DNA of 64,000 nucleotides from Cladochytrium replicatum (GCA_025526935.1 JAHLKD010000062.1:269820-333819); one strand, 5' to 3'. Shown: positions 1 through 10,421, counted from the stretch's first letter. A program made the numbers and translations. Notes: a model not told the origin generated them from the sequence alone.

Positions 1-1097
1 GTCACAATCACGAGGGACGGACGAGCTGCCTTCTCCAAGATTTCAAAACAGAGCTTGAAAATCTCAGAGAACTCGTTACACATCTGGTTCTTGAGATCCT
101 TTTGTTTTTGCAACGTCATCTGTTCGGCCGAAAAGTCAAAGATTTCTTCACTGTGATACAAGACGGGATCAACGACTATTCGCCAAACAAGCTCAACTGC
201 TTACCTCAGTAGTTTCAAGATTGCCATGTTGTTCTCGCAAAGTGAGAGGCTAGTTCTGCTTGACTGAACAATCTCTGTGATGAAAGTAGGCCAGTTGCGC
301 GGCCATTCGTGCTTTAAGATCTGCAGAAACTTTCAGTGGATCCAAAAATCGAATGCCATACTTAATGTTACCTGTACGAGCACTTCATTTAACTTCTTCA
401 AATATGCTCTCTGCTTTGCCATTGATACATCATCTGACGACGTTTTGATAACTACCGCTACAATATATTTTCGGATTCCTAAGCAGCAATATGAGTACGG
501 AGCCAGAAACACATGTTGGCAAAAGCATACCCAATCGTTGCCCCTCCGGAAGTGCTTTCCACATCGATTTAATTAGTTTCTCTAAAATAATGAGAGCAAC
601 AATCTGAAACAATTGTCATCAGGACTCTATCTGAATACCGGAAATCATGATATTCACCTTTGTCTCCTGGAACTGGGCCCGCTCCAAAATTGCGTCTACA
701 CGTTTCCATGATTCCGGATGTTCTTGGAATTGGTTCAAAACTCCGAGCGCGCGAGCTTGCGCCTACCCAGGGATCATAAATGAGTGAACTGATCCGATAA
801 AGTAGCAATATCTCGCATTCCATCCACGTTCCCACCATCAACCAGCCAAAAAGAAATCTGCACAGACAGGTATCGGCTTAAAACGTATAAATCAACGTTC
901 GCCACTGATACTGCCCTTTCGACCTGACAATACCCACATGCACCCCCACAAACGCCCAAACCCGCTCGCCGAGGTCCAAACCGGTTTCGTGAAAATTATC
1001 AAATTATTACCTCCCCGAAGCCGCCCAGTGCAGTTTTGACAACTTGGTCAAGGAGTCCGATGTCGAGATCGGTCGAAAAGTCCAAAATTCCTTCCAT
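1..1097 (-). CDS. XPO1: Exportin-1 (CRM1), N-terminal part, runs off the window
   Basis: Nuclear export receptor that carries leucine-rich NES cargo with Ran-GTP out of the nucleus. The minus strand encodes six in-phase exons: 1011-1097, 658-762, 531-603, 372-478, 205-320 and 1-150, joined across GT-AG introns. The start Met at 1097 leads into an N-terminal segment reading [18 protein letters not shown]; later exons give [51 protein letters not shown] and EEIFDFS, in the order of the first HEAT repeats of the exportin-1/importin-beta N-terminal domain. The C-terminal majority, including the NES groove, lies outside the window. The next gene (MED18-like) is on the same strand, about 620 nt upstream. 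Identification is firm; an alternative upstream start cannot be excluded. Confidence 0.9.
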
Positions 1098-1717
1098 CGC
1101 AGGGCCAGCAAGCTGTTTTGAGAACAAAAGTATGAAACATTGTGAGTTTCTCTTCCGAGTTCAAGCCCGCGCTCTTGTGACTTCCATCAAGAAAAGTCGA
1201 ATGCTTATGTCTCACAAAACTCATCGGCCAGGGCGTCCATACCATGGGCGATTAATTGTGCAGCAGCGGGCTAGTCCGATACGGCATACACCAAGTGCCC
1301 CGACAAAAAAAGATTACGAATTTGAGGTTTTGTGGGTTGCAGATGTCCAAACGCGTTTTCAACACAGTGCCGAGTTGCAATTTGACAAAAATTCCCCGCG
1401 CGGGACTCCCTTTCACAGTTGGGCTCGAGGAGGGGGGCAGTATGTGCAGCAACGCGGTGCAGGTGCAGTGCAGCGGCAAGGAATGTTGAGGTTGATCGGC
1501 ACAAACAAAAGCTCACAGGGAAACGCGGGGGAAAAGTAAAAAGCCAAATATGGGCATATTGCGACACGGCGGTCATGTGGATTAATTAGAGGGTCTATTG
1601 TTGCGTATATTTGATTTTGTTGGAAAGCACATTGTGGTCCATCACCTGGAGATCAACGAGTCTGAGAGTGGGTGAAAGCGAGTTTAGTAACATGTTGTGA
1701 TTAATCATCGCGAATGC
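1098..1717. other. Spacer between exportin-1 and the MED18-like gene
   Basis: No gene recognised. It probably holds the exportin-1 promoter and 5' leader and the 3' UTR of the upstream gene. Open frames here overlap each other on both strands and look like chance. Confidence 0.5.
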
Positions 1718-2599
1718 TCACCCTGTCAGATACGATGCCAGCGTGAACAAGTCTTCGCTTCGTTTGGGGATGGTTTCCTGTTTCATTGGCCGAGTGACTG
1801 CCTCAACTATCCACACAGAGTCTAATGAATCCAATGGTGTTGCTGACGCGATATCGTGTGGTACTGGGACCTTGCGTCTGTGTGAGCGCCGGTATTAAAC
1901 CAAAAACATCCACTCTAGTACCTGGAATATTCGATATATCAGCACAAACATCCCGTTGAACGCAAACCGAAAGCCCTTTCGAATGAATTCAAAGGTCCGC
2001 CTAACATAGAAAGTAAGTGGACTTTCCAATTTGAGGTGTAGCTTTGAAGACGCACGTATAGCCAAGCAACTCGACAAATGCAAAAGCGTCCCCGTCAACT
2101 TCAATATCGAAGATCGAACGATAATTTGCGAGTGGTTGTCCAGGCCGAGGCGGCTCCGGTGGCCCGTACTGGCACAGTCTCCTAAACCCAGCGAAAGGTT
2201 TCAGCGATCTGATGTCAAATCATCTTTGTGCAATACCATTTTCTGTCCCTCATGTTTACGCCAACATCATTCAATAAGTCGGTCTTCAATCGTACAACCA
2301 TGTCTTCGTTACGAGCAGGCCCGAATGGGGTGGCCACTATATGATGCAGCGATTGAGTTCAAAACAGTAGATAACCGTAATGTGATATTCAAACCCGCTG
2401 GCCAGTATACGATTTCATTCTCTGCAAAGTTCTGTCCTCCATCGAACGAAACATTTCCACACACACCGACCAGTCTCTCCAGCAGCGTAGGCAGCATTGC
2501 GTCTGCTATGATCCCATGCATCGAGCATTGAAAGTACGCTGTATGTGCAAACCCCTCGCCCCCTAATCTCTTTGTTGGCAGTGTTCCTGTGCTGGCCAT
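1718..2599 (-). CDS. Tentative Mediator complex subunit 18-like protein
   Basis: Mediator head-module subunit 18 bridges RNA polymerase II and activators. The minus strand opens with Met at 2599 (MASTGTLPTK), then an N-terminal segment around FQCSMHGIIADAMLPTLLER and LVGVCGNVSFDGG that resembles the first beta strand and helix of Med18, then NITLRLSTVLNSI and a YSGHPI stretch. After one or more introns (about 2310-2100, not fully resolved) there is FAFVELLGY and FEFIRKGFRF, like the second half of Med18, and a final exon ending in SEDLFTLASYLTG and a stop at 1718. Divergent from CCT4, with 190 nt between start codons. Exon joints in the middle are uncertain and the assignment rests on short motif similarity only. 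Confidence 0.45.
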
Positions 2600-2789
2600 T
2601 TTGTGGTGGTCAGCCCTCCATTGGCTGAACGTGGCTTTTAGCGCAGAAAAGGTCAGCGAATCTGGAGAACACTCTTGCAAAGCGAGAATCATACAAACTG
2701 ACACTGCGGAATCACTCTCTCGCATCCAGAAATACCCTCAAACTCGTTCTTATCTCGAAACGCGTGAAATATTGTGCTCATAGAAGATC

Positions 2790-4860
2790 ATGGTAGAAGC
2801 ACAGCGATCAACTCCGGCCGCTCCAGGCGCAAAGCAGGGTGCTTTCAAAGATAAGGAAAAGCCTGCCGAAGTCAGGTCTTCAAACATCGTCGCCGCAAAA
2901 GGTGTGTTGTTCGAACTCGCTGGCTATTCCGCGCAGTATAATGATATACGCCTTGTAGCTGTTGCCGATGCTGTAAGAACGAGTTTGGGACCGAAAGGGA
3001 TGGATAAGATGGTGCGCTCGTTGATGGACGTGGTGGTTTTGAACTTCGACCAACGCCAGCAATTTTGTAGATCCAAGGAGCAACCGGTGAAGTGTTGATT
3101 ACAAACGATGGCGCGACAATTTTGAAGCAAATGTCTGTGATGCACCCGGCGGCAAAGATGGTTGGTTGTTCGGTGTGTTACGAAAATTTCTATTCTGATG
3201 GCGGATTTGGCAGCTTGTTGACCTCTCACACGCTCAAGATGTTGAGGCTGGTGATGGAACTACCTCCGTCGTGGTGCTTGCTGGCAGCCTTCTCAACGCT
3301 GCTGAAAAGCTTCTTGACAAAGGTAAATCTTGACTACCTTTTCTCTTGTTGATTTGTCAGATTCGCCTCTGCTCTCAAGGAATCCACCCTACTACAATCG
3401 CTGAATCGTTCCGCCGTGCGGCAAACAAATCCGTTGAATATTTGACTGAGATGTCGATGTCCGTCGACCTCAGTGATCGCGAATCACTCCTTAAGAGTGC
3501 AACCACTTCACTTTCCTCAAAGGTATGATCGGTATGTGAATAAATCCCTGATGGATTTACGTCACATCAAAAATAGATCGTTTCCCAGTATTCCAACTTG
3601 CTCTCTCCCATCGCCGTGGACTCAGTTCTTCGCGTAATCGACCCCTCAGTTTCAAACAACGTTGACTTGAACGACATCCGAATTGTAAAGAAGGTCGGCG
3701 GGACGATTGATGATACAGAGTTGGTCGATGGATTGGTCCTCACCCAGAACGTGATCGGGAGTGCCGGTGGACCCAGCAGGATGGAGAAGGCAAAGATCGC
3801 ATTGATCCAGTTTCAGCTTTCACCACCAAAGCCTGACGTAAGCCTCATCAGAAAGCCCTTTTTTGATTTCAGATTCTGACCAACACCAAACTTTCAGATG
3901 GATAACACCATTATTGTGAACGATTACAGGCAGATGGACAAGATTTTGAAAGAGGAGAGGCAATACCTGTTGAACATGTGCAAGCGCATCAAGAAGACCG
4001 GCTGCAACGTCCTTCTGATACAAAAATCGATCCTGCGTGACGCCGTGAACGACCTTTCGCTTCACTTCCTCGCAAAACTGAAGATCATGGCAATCCGCGA
4101 CATCGAACGTGACGAAATTGAGTTCATCTGCAAGGTGAAAACAACTTCGCATTCTCCACTAACCTCCCATCTTACTAAAATTCTTTTTCAATTCAGAGCA
4201 CGGGATGCAAACCCATTGCCGACATCGAATCCTTCTCCGAAGACAAACTCGGAACCGCCGAGCTCATCGAAGAAGTCGAGTCCGCCGGCGCCAAAGTCGT
4301 CAAAGTCACCGGCGTCAAGAACACCGGCAAAACCGTTTCGGTCCTCGTCCACGGCGCTAACGGCCTCGTCCTCGAGGAAGCCGAGCGTTCGCTCCACGAC
4401 GCGCTTTGCGTTATTCGCTGCCTCGTGAAGAAGCGCGCGCTTATTGCTGGCGGTGGCGCTCCCGAGATCGAGGTAGCGAGGAAGCTTGCGACGTACAGTA
4501 AGACGCTGACGGGAATGGAAGCGTACTGCTTCGCGGCGTTCGCGGAGGCGCTTGAAATTATTCCGACGACGCTTGCGGAGAATGCTGGGTTGAACCCGAT
4601 CCAGATCGTGACAGAGCTGAGGAATCGGCACGCGCAGGGTGAGACTGCGGCTGGGATCAACGTCCGCAAGGTGAGTATTTTGTGGGGGGATCTTTGTCCA
4701 TTAGGATGATGAACGGAATCCTTCGGAATAGGGAACTATCTCGAATATCCTTGAGGAGAACGTGGTGCAGCCGCTGTTGGTTTCCACCAGTGCCATTGAA
4801 CTTGCGGCAGAAACTGTCAAGATGATCATGAAGATTGATGATATTGTTGCCACACGATGA
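2790..4860 (+). CDS. CCT4: T-complex protein 1 subunit delta (CCT4)
   Basis: One of the eight subunits of the cytosolic chaperonin TRiC/CCT, which folds actin, tubulin and other substrates with ATP. Nine exons read in phase: 2790-2901, 2959-3011, 3071-3160, 3214-3322, 3380-3522, 3577-3837, 3898-4134, 4197-4670, 4732-4860. Group II chaperonin hallmarks are in order: [30 protein letters not shown], an exon giving [17 protein letters not shown], the apical segment with [19 protein letters not shown], the delta-type [19 protein letters not shown], and the C-terminal [14 protein letters not shown] followed by GINVRKG. Length is about 530 residues, as usual for the family. All introns are 51-63 nt. 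Confidence 0.95.
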
Positions 4861-5343
4861 TCTGTACTCTTTTGATAATAGTATACATGATAAAATCATG
4901 CACGTGCACATTTTTTACAAGCAATTTAAAATCGTAGCGGATTTCTGTGAGCGGTTACTCGGCCCAAATGCTGGTCATAGAATTGTCAGGACGACACTGG
5001 TGGGCAAGAGATTGTAGTTGCCCACCAGTGTCGTCCTGACAATTCTAAGTATTCCTTTTGTGATCGCACTACGAGGGGGTTTTTCGCTTTATTTATTTTC
5101 AAACAATTGTGCAGGAATTACTCAATCATCAAAGACCACACAATAGAATATCCGAGATGCTGGAATGATCCCCACATTGCAGAAGTCAAGACGCGCAGTC
5201 AGGAGGAATGAAGTAACACGAGTTGGGAGAAAGACAACTGGGAACAATAATAAATAAAATTTTACCTAGGATCAATGACCTTAACAAGTAAGAATAATGA
5301 TGACTCAAAGATTTTGCCCTCCGTCTGGAGGCTCCAGTCTACA
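4861..5343. other. CCT4 3' flank with a long perfect hairpin
   Basis: No gene recognised. The segment holds the CCT4 3' UTR, the hairpin at 4978-5047 (listed separately), and the 3' flank of the tRNA gene. A short palindrome built on CTGGAG/CTCCAG sits near 5320-5337. Confidence 0.5.
4978..5047. repeat. Perfect 30-bp inverted repeat with 10-nt loop
   Basis: Left arm 4978-5007 and right arm 5018-5047 are exact reverse complements; the core is GTCAGGACGACACTGGTGGG. It lies 117 nt after the CCT4 stop codon, so it could sit in the CCT4 3' UTR or be a foldback-type repeat. No TSD was seen. Confidence 0.9.
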
Positions 5344-5415
5344 TGGAGAATGCGGTGATCGAAACCACGGCCTTTTGTATGCAAAACAAACGCGCTACCA
5401 CTGCGCCAATTCCCC
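5344..5415 (-). tRNA. tRNA-Ala (anticodon UGC)
   Basis: Read on the minus strand the 72 nt fold as a full cloverleaf. The acceptor stem GGGGAAT pairs with ATTCTCC (one G-U) with discriminator A. The D stem is GCGC/GCGC around AGTGGTA. The anticodon stem TTTGT/ACAAA encloses the loop TTTGCAT, giving anticodon TGC. The T arm is GTGGT/ACCGC around the TTCGATC loop. Overall similarity to eukaryotic tRNA-Ala(UGC), including GGCGCAGTGGTAGCGC, is strong. No intron. No immediate T-run terminator is seen at the 3' side; the nearest is about 80 nt away. Confidence 0.82.
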
Positions 5416-5451
5416 ACACATTAAAAAAAAAAAAAAAAAAAACAAGCAAAA

Positions 5452-5523
5452 CCTCATAGTGGTGTAGTCGGTACGAATGCGACTTTTCGAAGCTAAACTC
5501 CGCGGTTCGAATCCTATATGGGA
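5452..5523 (+). other. tRNA-like Pol III unit, possible SINE head or tRNA pseudogene
   Basis: The segment has a perfect A-box consensus (TGGTGTAGTCGG) and B-box (GGTTCGAATCC) at tRNA-like spacing, and the ends can pair in 6 of 7 acceptor positions. The anticodon and T stems do not form, so it is not a functional tRNA. It lies about 35 nt from tRNA-Ala, in opposite orientation, across an A-tract. A tRNA-derived SINE head or decayed tRNA would both fit. Confidence 0.4.
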
Positions 5524-5745
5524 CTGGATTCGAATTTCCTACGAAATATATCTCTCGCACTATCGTGTCACGTGCAAGTACCGCGCCACGCCTCCTTCGA
5601 TTCGCCATTGCCTTCGCTCCTCTTTCCTACGGCTCGCACGGCTCCCCAAGTACTGAAGATTCCAAATCTTGGTTGAAGTACACGTGGGTGACATGTACTG
5701 ATTAAGCATTGTCAATACATGTTATAACATTCAAAAAAAAAAAAA

Positions 5746-5750
<5 letters not shown>
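5524..5750. other. Spacer before LINE A, with a LINE 3'-end-like motif and an A-tract
   Basis: At 5620-5647 the sequence TTTCCTACGGCTCGCACGGC matches the 3' end found after LINE A copies at about 20470 and 56120 (minus). An 18-nt A-run at 5733-5750 directly precedes the CT repeat that opens the LINE. No gene is seen. Confidence 0.5.

Positions 5751-5779
<29 letters not shown>
5751..5779 (+). repeat. (CT)n microsatellite at the LINE A 5' end
   Basis: An uninterrupted CT dinucleotide run follows the A-tract. The same arrangement, a CT run followed by the ORF1 start, appears on the minus strand at about 60505-60535, so the run seems to belong to the 5' end of this LINE family. Confidence 0.85.
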
Positions 5780-5781
<2 letters not shown>

Positions 5782-7125
5782 CGCCGCCCGCCGCACCCCC
5801 CGCTGTGCCCCCTGATGGAATTTCTGGTGGCACCGTGATTTTTGAGGCCCGTTCGCACCCCCGTGCCTCCTCTGTTGAAAATTCCGCTCCACAGCTTCCA
5901 TTCTCCGCTCCTGCCTCTCCAATTCACTGGGCCGATGATGTGAATATGGGGGAGGATGAAAATGCCGAATCACGTGACTTCCGATCACGTGACCGAATCG
6001 CCAAAAGACCTGCTGAACATGAATTGCCCCGTGGTCGCTCCCGTTCTCGTTCTCGATCACATCTGCCGGGTGTCCGGGTTCTTGCTGCTGTGGCTGCTCC
6101 CTCGAGTGTTGCATCTCTGGCCGATCTCCGTGTCGTTCTCACTCAGATGCGATCTGTTTGTGCAACCTTTGATCCGTTGGCGATGCTGGATCCTATGCTT
6201 GCACATTTGCCGAGGGACACTCCTGCTGAATTTTTTAGTGTTTGTCGTGATATGGCCGAGGATCTGGCGGGTCGCTTTGGGAGGCTGCTGCCTTCGCCTT
6301 CACCTCCGGTTGCCCCTGTCTCCCGCCATGATGATGTGGCTGCGCCTGTGTGCCTTCCCCCTAGACAACTACATGGTAATTCTCAATTCAGGACGATCTT
6401 GGGAACTCTGGTGCTCCTGGCCCTCGCCCCCCGTCTAGTCGACCTGCCCCACGTGGACCTCGTGGTCCAAGAACTTATGCCGCTGCTGCTGCCAATGCCC
6501 GTGCCCGTGTGCTTGAGAGTCTCCCCACACTGAGTGCTGAATCTCGTACAGAAGCTGTCAGGACTGCCCTTGCTGGTCGTGACCCCACTTCGAATGTCAG
6601 CCTTCGTGGCCCTCGGCCTGTCGTATTCTATCCTCCGACCTCTCCGCTGCTGGTCTCCCCACCTGCTGATCTTCAGGCCCGTGTGGATGATTTGACCACT
6701 GTGTACATCAAGGACATCATGAGACAGCGGCTCGGCTTTGTGCGGACCATGCTGAGGGCTCTCTTGGGCGATGAGGTGGTGGTGGTATCCGCCACATCAG
6801 TTTCGTTGGTCGCAACATTGCTTCCTTTATCTGTATTCGCTCAACTGCAATTGCTCTCCGTGCGCACTTCTCCACCCAGGAAGCTTCCACTGACGAATCA
6901 AACCCTGACTTTCTTCGCCGAGCCTCTACTCTGCCTTTGGAGCAGCGGGAGGCTGCGGTCAGGGAAGTTGTCCACAAGAGATATGCACATATCCTCAGTT
7001 CAGTTACTGATCCTGCTATTTTCCTGTATGTCTGTGGTCAGCTCCCCATGGATGCTCAGGAAACTGTGCTGGACAGTGCCCGCGGGATTGCGCGTCAGCC
7101 TCGCTCAACCCATCTTCGTCAATGA
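5780..7125 (+). pseudogene. LINE A ORF1 (nucleic-acid-binding protein, frameshifted)
   Basis: The N-terminal reading frame (to 6533) is rich in Pro, Ala and Ser, with an acidic patch MGEDENAESRDFRSRD and a basic RSRSRSRSH run, as in LINE ORF1 RNA-binding proteins. The frame then shifts, and the C-terminal end is at 6937-7125 (MEQREAAVREVVHKRY). Its TGA stop overlaps the ORF2 ATG as ATGA. The same C-terminal segment is found in the minus-strand copy at 63765-63953. No CCHC knuckle was seen. The product would bind the LINE RNA; this is inferred from position. Confidence 0.7.
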
Positions 7126-9271
7126 TTAGTGTTCGAGTTGGTACCTTCAATTGTCGAAATTTGAGCTTTGGAGTTCTTGATTCACTGTTTCGTTTTATGC
7201 GCGCAAATCACATTGTTTTTCTGCTCCTGACTGAAACACACCGTTTTCCTTTAGACCCGCTGCCTTCCCCAGATTTGATTTTTGACACTCGTTTTTCTCC
7301 TGGGTTATCGGGTACACGACGGGCTGGTGTGGGAGTCTTGATCAATCGCAGTCTTTGTAGAGCTTCTGATTTCCGTCTCGTTTCTAGTTATGGTGGCACC
7401 TCTCTATGGTTTACATTTCGTGGGCTTTTGGTTGGAGGGTATTATTTGCCTCCGAGTGGTATTGCTCAGGACCCCTTCCTTGAGAGGTTTATTGCTTCGC
7501 TTCCTCAACATGTCCCGTCGTCTCTGTGCCCTGTTCTTTTGTTGGGCGATTCAAATGCCCGTTTTTTAGCTACTGGTGATCATTCTTCAAATCGTAGGGT
7601 TAGTGGCCTTGCGACGGAGCTACTTACTTGCTCATAAGCACTTTTTAGCCGTTTCTTCCTGTAATGATCCTGATCCTGTTTTAGTTGAGTATTGCCGCTT
7701 GGAGCGTGACCGGCTATCGCGTGAGCGTGTCAAAGCTTTTCGTACTTGGTCTCTTTCTCAGCGAGCTCAAGAGGCTTCTGGCGACAATGTGTTTTGTTCT
7801 TCTCCTAGTTCTTTAACCGAGGTTAGCAAAGTTCTTTCCACCACGCGTAGGTGTCATCAACGGCGCTCAGCTGCAAGTGGTTTATTGTCTGATCCTGCCT
7901 CTTTATCTCATTATCGCAATCACTTTGCCTCCGTTTATCAGACTCAGTTTGCACAATCCTCTGCCAGTGCAGAACACGTTCGTCTACATGCGCTGAATGA
8001 TTCTGTGTCAGTTAGTGTTAGTGACTTTGTTTGTGCTATTCGTTCTTCCCCAAACAACTCTGCTCCTGGCCCAAACCATATTCCAGCTGAGTTATTTAAG
8101 CCGTTAGCTTCTGATGTTGCTATCCTTTTTGTTCAACTTTCAAACGCTATTTTCCGTTCAGGTTTGTCGCCCTCTGCCTGGAATGCTGGCTTGTTGTTAC
8201 CTGTTTGGAAGAATAAGGGTTCCATTGGTGATATTAGTCAGTACATTACTTTAACCAATGTTGATAGAAAAATCTTTGAGCGTACCCTGCTTCCTATGCT
8301 TGTAGCTTATGTTGGTAAACTTGATCCCGCCCAAGCTGGTTTCCAGGCCAATCGTTCAGCTGTTGAGTGTGTTTTTGCATTAGATGCTACCCTTCGACAG
8401 GCTTCCCGCACTGCTCTGCCTTATTGTGTTACTTTCTTAGATATTAAAGCAGCGTATGATACTGTGCATAGGCCTCTTTTGTGGGAACGTCTTTGTCAAT
8501 TTCCCAGAATTCCAAACCGTTTGATCTCTGTTTTGATGAGTATGCTTGATCGTTGTTCTTCTCAGGTTGTTATAGAGAATCGTTCTTCTGATTTGTTTTC
8601 GCTTCCACAAGGTCTTTTTCAAGGTTCTGTTTTGTCTCCGTTCTTGTACTCAGTTTTCATCAATCCTTTAGCACAGCTCCTTCGTCGTGAATCCTCTCAT
8701 CTTGCTAGGTTTTCTTATAACACTCCTGTTTTCAATTCGTTGTTATTTGCTGATGACATAGCTTTGTTTTCTGCCACCCCTGAGCAAGCCCAACGTGCAT
8801 TGAAAATTTGTGAAGATTGCTTTAGCTTCTCATTTTGTGTTTTCACCTTCAAAGTGTGCTGTGTTATCTTCTCAACGGTTACCCACCCCCTTGAAGCTTC
8901 ATGACTCTGCCCTCCCTGTAGAGGTTTCATTTAGATACCTTGGTCACTATTTTACTATTGCAGGGTTTGATCTTGCTGCAACTATTGATCATCGCTTAGC
9001 GAAAGCTCGTGCCTCATTGCATCTTTTTGCACCTTATGTCTCGTACTTTGGTGGGTCTGCTCCTCGTGTTGCCAGGTTGTTGTTTTTGTCTTTTATTAGA
9101 CCTTCACTTGAGTTTGGTTTAGCACTTATTCGGCCTTCCACTGCTCAGCTTCAGGTACTCGAGCGTTTTTGTTATCATGCACTGTGTCGTCTGTTTTCGC
9201 TAGCCCATACCACTTCGCGTGTTGGTTTGTTTCTGTTAGCGCAAATTCCTACTTTTGAGTTCAGGCTGAAG
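7122..9271 (+). pseudogene. LINE A ORF2 (APE endonuclease and reverse transcriptase), disrupted
   Basis: ORF2 starts at 7122 inside the ORF1 stop. The endonuclease N-terminus is present (VGTFNCRNLSF, LTETHRF, LLLGDSNARF) but the second half, including the SDH motif, is deleted at about 7598; copy 2 keeps these ~0.6 kb. RT follows in another frame (from 7576) with SAPGPNHIPAELFK, LDIKAAYDTVHRPL, LPQGLFQGSVLSP and the catalytic LLFADDIALFS. Two codons are missing in the SQY..ITLTN stretch, where copy 2 reads SQYRPITLTN. A further frameshift occurs near 8810. The C-terminal part with a CxxC...H zinc motif lies beyond the hAT insertion. Confidence 0.85.
9264..9271. repeat. 8-bp target site duplication, left copy
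   Basis: GGCTGAAG directly before the hAT left end; the identical octamer follows the right end at 19777-19784. An 8-bp TSD is diagnostic of the hAT superfamily. Confidence 0.9.
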
Positions 9272-9286
9272 TAAGGTTCGGCGGGT
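9272..9286 (+). repeat. hAT terminal inverted repeat, left
   Basis: TAAGGTTCGGCGGGT; pairs with 19762-19776 with one mismatch. Confidence 0.9.
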
Positions 9287-9568
9287 CCGGGTGTCCGGGT
9301 TTCAGTGGCGACCCGCACCAAACCCTTTGGGTCGGGTCGTGTTTGTCTGGGGACCCGCCGGGTCACTGACGGGTACAAAGGGAATACCCGGACCCGAAGT
9401 GGTTGAAACCCGTACCCGACCCTGACCCGCCGGGTTTTTGCTGCCCAGGAGAGGATTGATTGAATTTTGAGTTAGACCACGGATATTTACATGAACACTT
9501 TGTGTCTGTGTGGACAGTGTGTATTTTAGAAACACTATCGTAAAAAGAAACAAAACTCCACTGAGCAA

Positions 9569-10408
9569 TCACAAGTTGATAGGTGGAACAGCCCAAATCA
9601 GCTTCTGTATCTGGTTCATATCGTCAGAGTCCCATCCACCACTGGTTACGTCCTTTGCCAACCCAGTCCTGATGAACCGATCAATGTCGTCATTTGAAAG
9701 CATGAAATCCTTGGCTAAACCTGTCTTCCAAGGTTTCCAATCCACCTCAGGGAGCGTTATGGACGAAAGATGCCTGATGTATGCCGCCCAGAACCTTAGC
9801 CACTCAGAAGGATATGCATCCACTAATGCCCTGAACATGCGATAGATAGTGGCAGACGTACTTAGCGAATTATTGTGCCGTATCCAGTTTCCGAGCAAAA
9901 TGTGCACCCTAAGAAGAGTAAGGCTGCTCCGAGAACTGCTACTTGAAGTTGATGTTCGGCTTGAGCGGTCGTCTGATTCAACAAATATGGGCCGTAAAAA
10001 CTCATTTCGGGAGAGGACTTTGTAGTTTACATTGACGTACTTGATTGATGGTGGAAGAGACGGCAATTTAAGGTCATAAATAACCTCATTGATCTTATGC
10101 ATCTGGAAGCAGATACCCTGGATGACCTCTTTCACCAAAAGGATAGCCGTAAGACGATGCTGCTGCAGGCTAAGCAATGCAAGGGAACTCGTTGGAGAAC
10201 TGGTTCGATGTACCTTCGGAATTCTACCAATCCCCTTGATAGCCGACAATATGCTTATTAGGCCGCCTGTTGATGTTGGCGCCGCAGGTGCTGCAGCTTC
10301 TGAATGACCAGCCTGTCGTTTCAGAGCAGCAAGCTCTCCCTCCAGGGCGGTCACACGTGATTTCCATTGTGAAATCTCCTGGGAAGTTGCCTGCTTCTCC
10401 CTTTCCAT
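9569..10408 (-). pseudogene. hAT-borne second gene, 3' part (unknown protein)
   Basis: Minus-strand frame of 279 codons whose N-terminal residues (REKQATSQEISQW, ALEGELAALKRQ) form a coiled coil. A Ser-rich loop follows, and then an unrecognised domain with YVNVNYKVLSRNEFLRP, a GNWIRHNNSLS stretch and a C-terminus rich in Trp and Asp (SGGWDSDDMNQIQKLIWA). It is cut from its 5' part (14564-15094) by the Gypsy element; the two halves align across the 5-bp TSD TGATC, so the gene predates that insertion. It runs in the same direction as the transposase and downstream of it. I do not recognise the family; it could be a regulatory or accessory protein of the transposon or captured host sequence. 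Confidence 0.6.
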
Positions 10409-10416
10409 TGCAGCGG

Positions 10417-10421
10417 TGATC
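10417..10421. repeat. 5-bp TSD of the Gypsy-type element, left
   Basis: TGATC before the 5' LTR; the same pentamer follows the 3' LTR at 14546-14550. Confidence 0.9.

Larger units (their letters stand above)
5751..9271 (+). mobile_element. LINE A copy 1, 5' part (non-LTR retrotransposon, split by hAT)
   Basis: Non-LTR retrotransposon with a CT-rich 5' end, ORF1, and an ORF2 encoding an APE-type endonuclease and reverse transcriptase. The element is cut at 9271 by the hAT insertion; its remainder resumes at 19777 after an 8-bp target duplication. The uninterrupted sequence across this point is visible in the minus-strand copy at about 61227-61255. The copy is inactive: an internal deletion of about 0.6 kb in the endonuclease, a 6-bp deletion in RT, and frameshifts. 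Clade not assigned. Confidence 0.9.

Noticed and set aside
1036-1539. 167-codon plus-strand frame near the exportin start
   Set aside because: It overlaps the exportin-1 first exon on the opposite strand and has no recognisable features.
5731-6114. Minus-strand frame ending in (RE)n and F-run
   Set aside because: Produced by the antisense of the CT and A runs at the LINE 5' end.
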